Shown: one piece after another, positions 41,156-48,345 of the stretch
How positions within the stretch are numbered: position 1 is the stretch's first letter
How the letters are laid out: the number at the start of each line of letters is the position of its first letter
From: JALYUA01 sp038229875
Lineage (GTDB): Bacteria; Acidobacteriota; Thermoanaerobaculia; UBA5066; Gp7-AA6
Direction of reading: 5' to 3'
NCBI GenBank assembly: GCA_038229875.1
Contig: JBBROA010000001.1
Location: 76,037-140,036, forward strand
DNA length: 64,000 nt
The notes under the pieces: generated by a model
The model's input: only the letters and a program-made list of their open reading frames with translations
Told to the model about the DNA's origin: nothing
Database searches by the model: none
Made by a program: the position numbers and the translations under genes

Positions 41156-41871
41156 ATGTCACCTCCCTTCGATTGAGATACCGCTCGGAGCGTTCCTGCC
41201 GGACGTGGCAGGAAAAACGGCTCGACGTCCCGAGCCGTTTTCCGCAAAGGGAATCCCTCCGAGTCTGCAAGGATCAGCGCGTCGCCGGTCCAGTGCCTCT
41301 CGAAGGCCGCGCGAGAGAAACGCAGATGCCCGATTGCAGAATCGAGAACGTGAAATCCGAAGTCTCCGGCCGGCGAGGGGATGACAACTACGAAATGCGA
41401 ATAGGCGAGGTGCGCCAGCCAGGGTATCGAGGACGGCGGAGTTTTCGACGTCGAGCGGACGCCGGCGAGATCGACTCCGAGCGCGCGGGCCGCATCGCGA
41501 AGCGCTCTCATGGACGCCCGACTGTCGATCGGAATCAGCGCGGGGATGGCGGCGCAGAGGTCGCCCCTGCCGGACGATCGAAGCAGATTGCAGAGAGCTG
41601 CGGCGCCGCAGTTGTTTTTCGAATCCTGGAGCACGAGGTCATCCCTTCCGACGAGCCGCGCTCCCAAAATTACCGCCCGGGCGCTCGGCGTGAGGAGCCG
41701 CACGGAGGCGTTCCAGAGTCCGAAAAGCGCTCCCACCGCGGCAATTGCGACAATGGATCGGCGTACGAGTTTTATAGTGGCTCCCTTCGGGAGCGCAGAT
41801 GCGCCGCCGCCTCCCGCGCCGCCCCCGGGCCCGTCCAGACGGAAGCGAGCTTTCCTTGACGGTCGATCCAT
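41152..41871 (-). CDS. membrane-anchored C39 peptidase
   Basis: The C39 domain has the oxyanion Gln and catalytic Cys in VLQDSKNNCGAAALCNLL, the His in YSHFVVV and the Asp in FHVLDSAIG. One helix (IVAIAAVGALFGLWNASV) preceded by KLVRR predicts the catalytic domain outside the inner membrane. No ABC domains are attached. The first canonical start, ATG 41871, lies 100 bases inside the thioredoxin gene and adds 32 Gly/Arg-rich residues. A likelier start is ATA at 41773-41775, which overlaps the thioredoxin stop as ATAA and follows AAGGGAG. That gives 207 residues. It should cleave the adjacent precursor after Gly49. Confidence 0.85.
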   Translation of the reverse strand: MDRPSRKARFRLDGPGGGAGGGGASALPKGATIKLVRRSIVAIAAVGALFGLWNASVRLLTPSARAVILGARLVGRDDLVLQDSKNNCGAAALCNLLRSSGRGDLCAAIPALIPIDSRASMRALRDAARALGVDLAGVRSTSKTPPSSIPWLAHLAYSHFVVVIPSPAGDFGFHVLDSAIGHLRFSRAAFERHWTGDALILADSEGFPLRKTARDVEPFFLPRPAGTLRAVSQSKGGDI

Positions 41872-42299
41872 GCGACGGCGGGCACCCGGGTGACACCGAG
41901 ATCTGACCAGGGGAGCGCGGTCCTCGCGTGACGGATTCGCCCGGAAACGCCGAGAAGTCCGAGCGCCGGGGTCCGCGTGACCAGGAACAGCGCCGCGCCG
42001 GAGGTTCCCTCGAGCTCGCGTTGCAGGCCGGGGAGCACCTCCACACAGCTCGAGCAATCAGGATCCGCGAACAGCAGGAGCGTCGGTTTTCCGAGGAGGT
42101 CCTTCGAAGAGATTCGCACGCCGTCGTCTAAGCTGAGAACGAAATCCGGCGCGGATCTCGGGAACGAGGCCGGTCGGGCGCCCCGGACATCGCGTCCGAA
42201 GAGAACCAGCAGGACGAGCGACCCGAAGGAGACGAGCGCGAGGAGGAAACCTGCCATGCGGCGCGGCGACGACTGCGCGAGCTCGAAGATGCCTTTCAT
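41772..42299 (-). CDS. membrane-tethered thioredoxin-fold protein
   Basis: The 175-residue TlpA/redoxin-like protein has one N-terminal helix (MAGFLLALVSFGSLVLLVLF) after a basic SSPRR, which places the rest in the periplasm. The thioredoxin fold is shown by TLLLFADPDCSSCVEVLPGL with a CSSC active site and the cis-Pro region VTRVPAVAWIDRQGK. The start has AGAGG just upstream. It opens the operon that encodes a two-Cys precursor peptide. A role in making or checking the peptide's disulfide, or in keeping the C39 Cys reduced, is plausible but unproven. Confidence 0.85.
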   Translation of the reverse strand: MKGIFELAQSSPRRMAGFLLALVSFGSLVLLVLFGRDVRGARPASFPRSAPDFVLSLDDGVRISSKDLLGKPTLLLFADPDCSSCVEVLPGLQRELEGTSGAALFLVTRTPALGLLGVSGRIRHARTALPWSDLGVTRVPAVAWIDRQGKLASVWTGPGAAREAAAHLRSRREPL

Positions 42300-42535
42300 G
42301 CCCTCTGATTGTCGCCAGTCGGAATCTCGCGAGTGGAGCTGCCCGCCCCCGGCTTCGAGCGGCTCCGGCGAGCGAGCCCCCGCGGCGGAGCCCACGCCCG
42401 GGGTCGGGGGGGGAGTCTTCGACCGTCTGCCCGATTTGGTCAGGACTGGAGAAGCTCGGCGACGACACCGGCGCCGTTTCTTCTGACGGCCGGGCCTGGC
42501 GAGCGCCGTGCGGTACCATCCCTTCACCGACTCTG
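42300..42535. promoter_or_regulatory. divergent intergenic region between the two peptide systems
   Basis: 236 bases separate the thioredoxin gene (minus) from the HlyD-like gene (plus), so both promoters should be here. The only recognisable pattern is a moderate GG-N10-GC sigma54-like match, TGGCGAGCGCCGTGC at 42497-42511, 25 bases before the HlyD start. No clear sigma70 boxes are visible on either strand. Confidence 0.3.
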
Positions 42536-43294
42536 ATGATCCCAGCATTTTTCACGCTTGCCCTGCTTGCGGCCGTTTCCCCACCGGATCCGGGCGCTAT
42601 CTCCTCCGGCGGCGCCGTCTACTCGTCGCATCTCATGGTCGACCAGGAAGTCCTCGTGTCTTCCCGCATCACCGGGATCATTTCGACGATCTCGGTCGAT
42701 CGGGGAACCCAGGTCGTCAAGGGGCAGCCGCTCGCGACTCTGGATCAGCGGGAGGCGGAGAGCGAGGTCCGGCAGGCGAAGGAAGACATGGAACTGCGCC
42801 GGGCGGAGTTCGAACGGCAGAAAACGCTCTCCGGGCTGAACCTCGGGTCCGTCGCGGACCTCGACACGGCGCGGGCGCGGCACGCGGTGGCTTCCGCGGC
42901 CTTCGACAAGGCCAGGACGCTGCGGGACTACACCGTGATCCGCGCCCCCTTCAACGGCGTCGTGACGGACAAGCTGGCGCGCGTCGGGCAGAAGGTGGTC
43001 GACATCCAGAACCAGCCGCTCTTCAAGGTGACCGCCCTCGAACCGCTGCTCGCGCGGATCTACGTGCCCGACAGGGACCTCGGAGGCTTGAAGCGCGGCG
43101 ACTCGGTGGAGATCGTGGCGGCCAATGCGCCCGCCGTGCGCGCCTCCGCGCGCGTCGAGTACATCAGCCCGACGGTCGACGCCGGCAGCGCGACGGTCGA
43201 GGTGATCGTGCGGGTGGGGCACAATCCGTCGCCGGCGACGCTCCGGCCGGGAGTCGCCGTCGAAGTCCGTCTGCCGGCTTCGCGCCGCCCGTGA
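42536..43294 (+). CDS. HlyD/RND-type periplasmic adaptor protein
   Basis: The 252-residue membrane-fusion protein begins with a signal peptide (MIPAFFTLALLAAVSP). The barrel-sandwich/lipoyl halves are VSSRITGIISTISVDRGTQV and DYTVIRAPFNGVVTDKLARVG, flanking a short helical hairpin (REAESEVRQAKEDMELRRAE). The C-terminal beta-barrel is LLARIYVPDRDLGGLKRGD. It is shorter than most adaptors. No inner-membrane RND or MFS pump and no TolC-type gene lies beside it. It is coupled by GTGA to the histidine kinase, and the M50 and GAF proteins nearby also carry HlyD regions. Confidence 0.88.
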   Translation: MIPAFFTLALLAAVSPPDPGAISSGGAVYSSHLMVDQEVLVSSRITGIISTISVDRGTQVVKGQPLATLDQREAESEVRQAKEDMELRRAEFERQKTLSGLNLGSVADLDTARARHAVASAAFDKARTLRDYTVIRAPFNGVVTDKLARVGQKVVDIQNQPLFKVTALEPLLARIYVPDRDLGGLKRGDSVEIVAANAPAVRASARVEYISPTVDAGSATVEVIVRVGHNPSPATLRPGVAVEVRLPASRRP

Positions 43295-44010
43295 CGTCCG
43301 GGTCGAGAAGACCTCCGACGCCGTTGAGGTCCGCGCTCGACCGCGTCCTGATCCACGACATCCGGAACCTCGGTTTTCGGTTGGAGATGCTGAGGTCGAA
43401 CCTCGACGAGCACTACGGCCACCCGGACTTCAAGCAGTCGATCGAGGAGCTCTTGAGCTCGACCATCGGGCGGCTGGACGGGATCGTCCGGCGGTGGTCC
43501 GGCGAGGAAACCGAGCTTCTGATCAAGGTCGAGCTCGACTTGAACGCGATCCTGCGCGAGATCGCGGGCGGCGCCACCCGGCGCGGCGGCCGACTGCCCG
43601 CGGGGGAGTCGTCGCGCCTTCCGGTCCTTTCCCTCGCCCTTTCCGAGATACCGCCCGTCTGGGGGGACCTGTACTTTCTCCGCGACGCGCTCGCGAGCCT
43701 GATCGAGAATGCGCTCGAAGCGGCGGCGCCGGCGGGCAAGGTGCTCATCCGGAGCTTCCCCGCGCGCTCGGGCGGCGGAGAACGGGCGATCCTCGAGATC
43801 ATCGACAACGGCGAGGGCATGTCGCGCGAGTTCGTGACGGACCGGCTGTTCCGCCCCTTCCAGACCACCAAGCCCGACGGCGTAGGGCTCGGCGTCTTCA
43901 CGGCGGCGCAGATCGTCAAGCACCACGGCGGAAAGATCCGCGTGCGCAGCCAGGCCGGCGAGGGCACCGTCGTGCGCCTCTCGTTTTCGGCCGCGTCCCC
44001 GGCGTCGTGA
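43291..44010 (+). CDS. PrsK-like histidine kinase, soluble short form
   Basis: The 239-residue kinase has its dimerisation helix in ALDRVLIHDIRNLGFRLEML, followed by FKQSIEELLSSTIGRLDGIV. This resembles the HDLKNL box of PrsK kinases in PEP-CTERM systems. The HATPase_c domain contains LIENALEAA, DNGEGM and GVGLGVFTAAQIVKHHGG. The N-terminal membrane and GAF domains of PrsK are missing, so it is presumably cytoplasmic. The GTG start overlaps the adaptor stop, and the stop overlaps the regulator's GTG. Confidence 0.82.
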   Translation: MTSGSRRPPTPLRSALDRVLIHDIRNLGFRLEMLRSNLDEHYGHPDFKQSIEELLSSTIGRLDGIVRRWSGEETELLIKVELDLNAILREIAGGATRRGGRLPAGESSRLPVLSLALSEIPPVWGDLYFLRDALASLIENALEAAAPAGKVLIRSFPARSGGGERAILEIIDNGEGMSREFVTDRLFRPFQTTKPDGVGLGVFTAAQIVKHHGGKIRVRSQAGEGTVVRLSFSAASPAS

Positions 44011-45380
44011 GCGCCGCGAACCGTCCGCTCGGGCGCCTCCTGGTGGTCGAGGACGATCCGATCCTCTTAGACCAGCTCACCTGGGCGCTCAAGGGGTCCT
44101 TCGACGTGATCTCGGCGTCGGACGCCGACGCGGGACGCGCTCTCTTCAATTCCGAGCTGGATCTCTTCCTCTTCGACCTGCGGCTCCCGCCGAGCGGCCG
44201 CGTCGAGGAGGGGTTCGCCCTGCTCCAGGAGGCGCGACGCCGAAATCCCGACGCGACGGTCGTCGTGATGTCGGGAGAGGCCGACCGGAGCGCGGCCCTG
44301 CACGCGATCGAGCTCGGCGCCTTCGACTTTTTCCGGAAGCCGCTCGACCCGGCGGAGGTGAAGATCATCCTGAAGCGGGCTCTCGAGCGCCGCCGCCTGG
44401 TCGTCGAGAATCAGGAGCTGCGCGAGCAGGCGCGGGACCAGAAATCGTTCGACCGCCTGATCGGCGAGAGCCCGGAAATGAAGCGGCTGTTCCGGGAGAT
44501 CGAGCAGGTTGCACCGTCGGACGCGACCGTCATGATCCAGGGCGAGAGCGGCACCGGCAAGGAGCTCGTCGCCCACTCGATCCACGAGCGAAGCCCGAGA
44601 GCGGCCCGGGCGTTCGTCGCGATCAACGCCTCCGGTTTTCCAGACACGCTCGCGGAATCCGAGCTCTTCGGACACGAGCGGGGAGCCTTCACGGGCGCCG
44701 TCACGTCGCGGCCGGGCCGCTTCGAGCTCGCTCACGGCGGCACGCTGTTCTTAGACGAAATCGGGACCCTGTCCCCCGCGGTGCAGGCGAAGCTGCTCCG
44801 GGTGCTCGAAACGCGGGAGCTCGAGCGCGTCGGCGGGCGCCGCACCGTGCCGGTTGATTTCCGCCTGGTGACGGCGACCAACGAAGATCTCGAGGCTCGG
44901 GTGGCCTCCGGCGCGTTTCGCGAGGACCTTTTCTACAGGATCAACACGGTCCCCATCCGCATCCCCCCGCTGCGCGATCGGGGCAGGGACCTCCAACTCC
45001 TCGCAGAGCACTTTCTCGCGCGTTTCTCCGCCAAACACGGCCGCGGTCAGAAAACGCTTTCCCCGTCCGCGCTCGAAAAGCTCCAGCGTCACCCTTGGAA
45101 GGGAAACGTGCGGGAGCTCGAGCACGTGATCGAGATGCTGGTTCTTTTTTCCGAGTCGGACGCCATCGAGGAAGAAGACCTGCCTCGCGTCTTTCGGTCT
45201 GAGCCGGCGAGGCCCGGAAACGAGCCGTCGGTCCGGTTTTCCGACGCGGTCCGCGAGCACCAACGGCGGCTCCTCGCGGACGCGATCGAGCGCGCCGGCG
45301 GCGTGAAGGCGGAGGCGGCCCGACAGCTCGGACTCGACGCGAACCAGATCAAATACCTCTGCCGCAAGCACGGCCTCTGA
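44007..45380 (+). CDS. PrsR-like sigma54-dependent response regulator
   Basis: The 457-residue activator has a receiver (LLVVEDDPILLDQLTWALKG, LFDLRLPP, AIELGAFDFFRKPLDPAEV) that follows the PrsR pattern. The AAA+ domain has Walker A GESGTGKE and GAFTGA for sigma54 contact. The C-terminal Fis-type helix-turn-helix ends VKAEAARQLGLDANQIKYLC. It is translationally coupled to the PrsK-like kinase. The next gene has a strong -24/-12 promoter starting 109 bases after its stop, so autoregional control is likely. No exosortase or PEP-CTERM protein is seen here. Confidence 0.9.
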   Translation: MSAANRPLGRLLVVEDDPILLDQLTWALKGSFDVISASDADAGRALFNSELDLFLFDLRLPPSGRVEEGFALLQEARRRNPDATVVVMSGEADRSAALHAIELGAFDFFRKPLDPAEVKIILKRALERRRLVVENQELREQARDQKSFDRLIGESPEMKRLFREIEQVAPSDATVMIQGESGTGKELVAHSIHERSPRAARAFVAINASGFPDTLAESELFGHERGAFTGAVTSRPGRFELAHGGTLFLDEIGTLSPAVQAKLLRVLETRELERVGGRRTVPVDFRLVTATNEDLEARVASGAFREDLFYRINTVPIRIPPLRDRGRDLQLLAEHFLARFSAKHGRGQKTLSPSALEKLQRHPWKGNVRELEHVIEMLVLFSESDAIEEEDLPRVFRSEPARPGNEPSVRFSDAVREHQRRLLADAIERAGGVKAEAARQLGLDANQIKYLCRKHGL

Positions 45381-45433
45381 GGTTGGGAACGGTTGACAAA
45401 ACCATCCGAGGTTGAGAAATTCACCCGACCGAG

Positions 45434-45453
45434 CTTGCTTGTCAAATAGCAAG
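45434..45453. promoter_or_regulatory. inverted repeat, candidate enhancer for the sigma54 activator
   Basis: CTTGCT (45434-45439) and AGCAAG (45448-45453) form a 6-base inverted repeat with an 8-base AT-rich centre. It lies 36 bases upstream of the -24 element in an AT-rich patch that stands out in this genome. The spacing is short for an upstream activator site but workable. Confidence 0.45.
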
Positions 45454-45488
45454 TGCTTTTATTTCAATGTTTTAAGCCGCTGACGCGC

Positions 45489-45503
45489 TGGCCCCGACCT
45501 TGC
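45489..45503 (+). promoter_or_regulatory. sigma54 (-24/-12) promoter
   Basis: TGGCCCCGACCTTGC has TGGC at -24, TTGC at -12 and exactly ten bases between the GG and GC. It differs from TGGCAC-N5-TTGC at one position. It is 28 bases before the ATG of the pentad-repeat gene and follows a sigma54 activator gene. Confidence 0.75.
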
Positions 45504-45531
45504 GATGGAGAGAGGGAAAGAGGAGGCCACC

Positions 45532-46059
45532 ATGGCAAATGAAGTCAGGATCAAGCTCACAGACGCCCAGAAGGCGAAGATCAAGTCGGCGACCGGCAGG
45601 GAGATGAACGAGATCCGCCTCGGCAACCTGAGCAGCGGTCCTTCCGCGACGCCCGCCAAGAAAACGATGACTGCTCGCGCCCAGACCGCGCGCGCGCAGA
45701 CCGCCCGGGCGGAAACGGCCCGCGCGCAGACCGCTCGCTCAGAGACGGCCCGCGCCCAGACCGCGCGCTCCGAAACGGCTCGCGCCCAGACCGCTCGTTC
45801 CGAGACCGCCCGCGCTCAGACGGCTCGCGCCGAGACCGCTCGTTCCCAGACCGCTCGCGCCGAGACCGCTCGCGCTCAGACGACCCGCGCGGAGACGGCC
45901 CGGTCACAGACTGCCCGCGCCGAGACCGCCCGCTCGCAGACCGCGCGCGCGCAGACCGCTCGGGCTGAGACGGCCCGCGCGCAGACGGCCAGGGCGGAGA
46001 CCGCGCGCGCGCAGACTTCGAGGGCGCAGACCTCCCGCGCGGATTCCGAGAACCTGTAA
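45532..46059 (+). CDS. protein of 25 tandem TARAQ-type pentads
   Basis: The 175-residue protein starts at an ATG with AGGAGG six bases upstream (45521-45526). Residues 1-31 (MANEVRIKLTDAQKAKIKSA...) are a small charged head, and 32-46 a Ser/Pro/Lys linker. Residues 47-171 are 25 uninterrupted pentads of consensus T-A-R-[AS]-[QE], ending SENL. There is no signal peptide, Cys or aromatic residue in the repeats. Arg occurs every five residues and Gln/Glu alternate, so charge is evenly spaced. It is not the A(D/N)Lxx pentapeptide-repeat family. It may be a structural filament, a scaffold, or a multi-core precursor for the PqqD-like/M50 machine opposite. Confidence 0.85.
   Translation: MANEVRIKLTDAQKAKIKSATGREMNEIRLGNLSSGPSATPAKKTMTARAQTARAQTARAETARAQTARSETARAQTARSETARAQTARSETARAQTARAETARSQTARAETARAQTTRAETARSQTARAETARSQTARAQTARAETARAQTARAETARAQTSRAQTSRADSENL
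45670..46044 (+). repeat. 15-bp coding repeat, 25 copies
   Basis: The pentads are encoded by 25 imperfect 15-base units of the type RCNCGCGCNSAGACN. Codons vary at silent positions while Thr and Arg are kept, which suggests selection on the protein rather than recent slippage. The array is still prone to copy-number change. Confidence 0.9.
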
Positions 46060-46083
46060 GACACGAGCCCCGCTCCTTTTCAT

Positions 46084-46107
46084 GCCCCGCGCGAGCGGGG
46101 CTTTTTT
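46084..46107 (+). terminator. rho-independent terminator
   Basis: GCCCCGC (46084-46090), loop GCGA, GCGGGGC (46095-46101), then six Ts. A larger pairing AGCCCCGCT/AGCGGGGCT is also possible. It closes the sigma54-driven pentad gene and lies 31 bases before the convergent M50 gene's end. Confidence 0.88.
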
Positions 46108-46137
46108 ATTGCGGGAAGGGGCGAGGCTTCCGGACCC

Positions 46138-48345
46138 TCACCAAACCAGCGTGCGGACCCAGCGCGTCAAAACCACGAGGGCGCGGCCCGCATAGGAGGA
46201 CCGGCGCGAATAGATCCGGGCCCGCACGACGGACCCGGGACGCAGACGGCCGTCCGCGTTGTCGAACATCGCGACCGCCACGAACCGCTCGGGTGTGCCG
46301 GAGGGAAGCGGTGGCTCCGCGAGCCCCGCCCCCGTCACGGGCTGATCGACGGTCGCCGCGGAGATGCTGACGATCTTTCCGATGACCGGCTCGAGCGGCC
46401 GCTGGGGGGACAACGCCTTCACGCGCGCGCCCTTCTCGAGAGAGTCGAGCAGCCTCTCGGAAACGGGCAGCTCGGCGATGAGACGCGTGCAGTCTCCGAC
46501 CTCCGCGAGCACGGTCCCCGCCGCGACCATCCGGGCCGCGAGGTCCTGCACATCCGGCGTCAGAACCCTTCCGGCGATCGGAGAACGGACGTCGAGGCGT
46601 TCCTCGGTGGCGCGGGCGCCGCGCAGCCCTTCCTGCGAAGCGTCAGACCGCCGCTCCGCCTCGTACACCGCGCTCGCGCCTCCCCTCTCTCGGGCAAGGT
46701 TCGCGGCAAATCGCAGCCGCCCCGACTGCTCCGCAAAATGAGAGACGCGCGCCTGAGCCGCCATGTTTTTGAGTCGAAAGAGCTCGCGTCCCGCGGGCAC
46801 GTTGTCGCCCTCTCGGACCAGAACTTCCGCAACCGATGCGTCCTCGGGCGCCTGAAGACGCACGACCTTCGCGGGCCGCAGCACCGCTTCGGCGGAGATC
46901 GTTCGGCGGCTCCACGGCACGAGAAGGACGAGCAGCAGGATGGCTCCGGCGATCGCTAGAGGCCGGCGGCTTCGGGAGGACATGAGGAACTCCTTCTTGT
47001 CCAGGTAAAAGAGCCGCGCCGTGCGGGTCACGAGACGGACCCGCTTGCGAAAGACTCGATAGAGGGTCAGGAGCAGAAGAACGACGGCGACCCCGGGGAA
47101 ATACTTCGAATAGAAGTTGTAGAAGAGACCGGCGATGAATCGCATGATCACCGTCGTGTAAGCGAGCGCGAGCGTTCCATAGATCCAGTAGATCCGCCGC
47201 TTGCGGCGCGAGACCGCCGGCCGCGGGACCGGGAGTCTCAAGATCCGGCTCTGAAACTGCGCTCCGAGGTACTGGAACGCTTCCTCGCGAAGCTCCGGCA
47301 TCTCGACAAGGCTCGTCAGCGCGTAATAGCCGTCGATCTTGATGAGCGGGTTGATATTGAAGAAGATCGTCGAGACCCCGGTGAAGAGCATCGTCTTGTA
47401 GGCGAGCTCGTGGAGGAGCGTGTCGGGGTACGACGCGACCCACATGGCCGTCGCGCCGGCGCAGATGAAGCCTTCCACGTAGATGCCGGCCGTCGTCGTC
47501 CAGAGGCGATGCCACTTGTTCTGGAACATGATCGCGTCGGTCGTGTCGCAGTAAAACGCCGGGGTGAAATAAAGGAGCGCCAGGCCGATGTCGTGGACCT
47601 CTCCTCCGTAAACTTTCGTCGCGAACGCGTGGCCGAATTCGTGAATGCCGCCGATCACGCACAGGATGATGAAGAATTGCAGCACGTCGATGAGCGGCTT
47701 GTGCAGAAACGCGTAGAGCTCGTACGTCCCGGTCCAGATCGGTGCCCAGTGAAGAACGAAGACTCCGATCGTCCAGGCGACGGCGATGATCCAGAGAACG
47801 ACGACGGGCGGCGTCCAGAGCCACCGCACGTAGCGGACTGTGCGGTCCAGGAACCGGTCGGGGTCGAAGACGTGGAACTTCATGAAAAAGGGATTGAAGC
47901 CCTCGGCTTTCGCGTCGGCGGCGCGTTTGCGGTCCGTCCTCGAGCGGCTCAAGAGCAGGAGGCTGCGTTCGGCAGAGGAGCGCTCGAGAAGCTCGGTGTT
48001 GCGGAGCATTTCTTCGTACTCGAGGGCAAAGACGGTGTCGATGCTCGCTCTGGGAAAAATTCGGTTGTATTCCGCGGCGATCTCCTCGGTCGTGCGGGTC
48101 CCGTCGAAGAGCTCGATGATTCCCCATTCGGAGTCGCTGAACGTGTAGTACGCGTCGCGCTCCTGGTTCTTGACCACCCACGTCACCTCGCCCATCCGGA
48201 CGACGCGGCGAATGACCAGCTGCTTCGCGAGCGCCGGACGGTCCGAAGCTTGCCCGTGCCGCGCGGCGAGGAGCTCGGCGCCTCTCTCCGGTGCGGTCGC
48301 CGAAAGGAGCGGGACCGCCGGTGAGCGCGCGCCCGGCGCGGTCAT
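46138..48345 (-). CDS. PqqD-like domain / M50 site-2 protease / HlyD fusion
   Basis: The 735-residue protein has three parts. Residues about 40-115 (QLVIRRVVRMGEVTWVVKNQ, FDGTRTTEEIAAEYN) resemble a PqqD/RiPP-recognition-type winged helix. Residues 170-480 are polytopic with the zinc-protease motif HEFGH (235-239) and the second site NPLIKIDG (332-339), as in M50 enzymes. Residues 500-735 are a HlyD-like adaptor (RPAKVVRLQAPEDASVAEVL, RSPIAGRVLTPDV). ATG 48345 is fixed by ATGA overlap with the GAF gene. Recognition, cleavage and adaptor functions on one chain suggest handling of a ribosomal peptide at the membrane. The substrate is not known. Confidence 0.88.
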   Translation of the reverse strand: MTAPGARSPAVPLLSATAPERGAELLAARHGQASDRPALAKQLVIRRVVRMGEVTWVVKNQERDAYYTFSDSEWGIIELFDGTRTTEEIAAEYNRIFPRASIDTVFALEYEEMLRNTELLERSSAERSLLLLSRSRTDRKRAADAKAEGFNPFFMKFHVFDPDRFLDRTVRYVRWLWTPPVVVLWIIAVAWTIGVFVLHWAPIWTGTYELYAFLHKPLIDVLQFFIILCVIGGIHEFGHAFATKVYGGEVHDIGLALLYFTPAFYCDTTDAIMFQNKWHRLWTTTAGIYVEGFICAGATAMWVASYPDTLLHELAYKTMLFTGVSTIFFNINPLIKIDGYYALTSLVEMPELREEAFQYLGAQFQSRILRLPVPRPAVSRRKRRIYWIYGTLALAYTTVIMRFIAGLFYNFYSKYFPGVAVVLLLLTLYRVFRKRVRLVTRTARLFYLDKKEFLMSSRSRRPLAIAGAILLLVLLVPWSRRTISAEAVLRPAKVVRLQAPEDASVAEVLVREGDNVPAGRELFRLKNMAAQARVSHFAEQSGRLRFAANLARERGGASAVYEAERRSDASQEGLRGARATEERLDVRSPIAGRVLTPDVQDLAARMVAAGTVLAEVGDCTRLIAELPVSERLLDSLEKGARVKALSPQRPLEPVIGKIVSISAATVDQPVTGAGLAEPPLPSGTPERFVAVAMFDNADGRLRPGSVVRARIYSRRSSYAGRALVVLTRWVRTLVW

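Noticed and set aside
45670..46044. CRISPR or non-coding satellite
   Set aside because: The 15-bp units are contiguous, in frame, preceded by a clear ribosome site and promoter, and conserve the amino acids, so this is a coding repeat.
45532..46059. Classical pentapeptide-repeat (quadrilateral beta-helix) protein
   Set aside because: The consensus T-A-R-[AS]-[QE] lacks the central Leu/Phe and A(D/N)Lxx pattern that defines that fold.
43291..46059. PEP-CTERM/exosortase locus
   Set aside because: The kinase and regulator resemble PrsK/PrsR, but no exosortase, PEP-CTERM tail or polysaccharide cluster was found near them.
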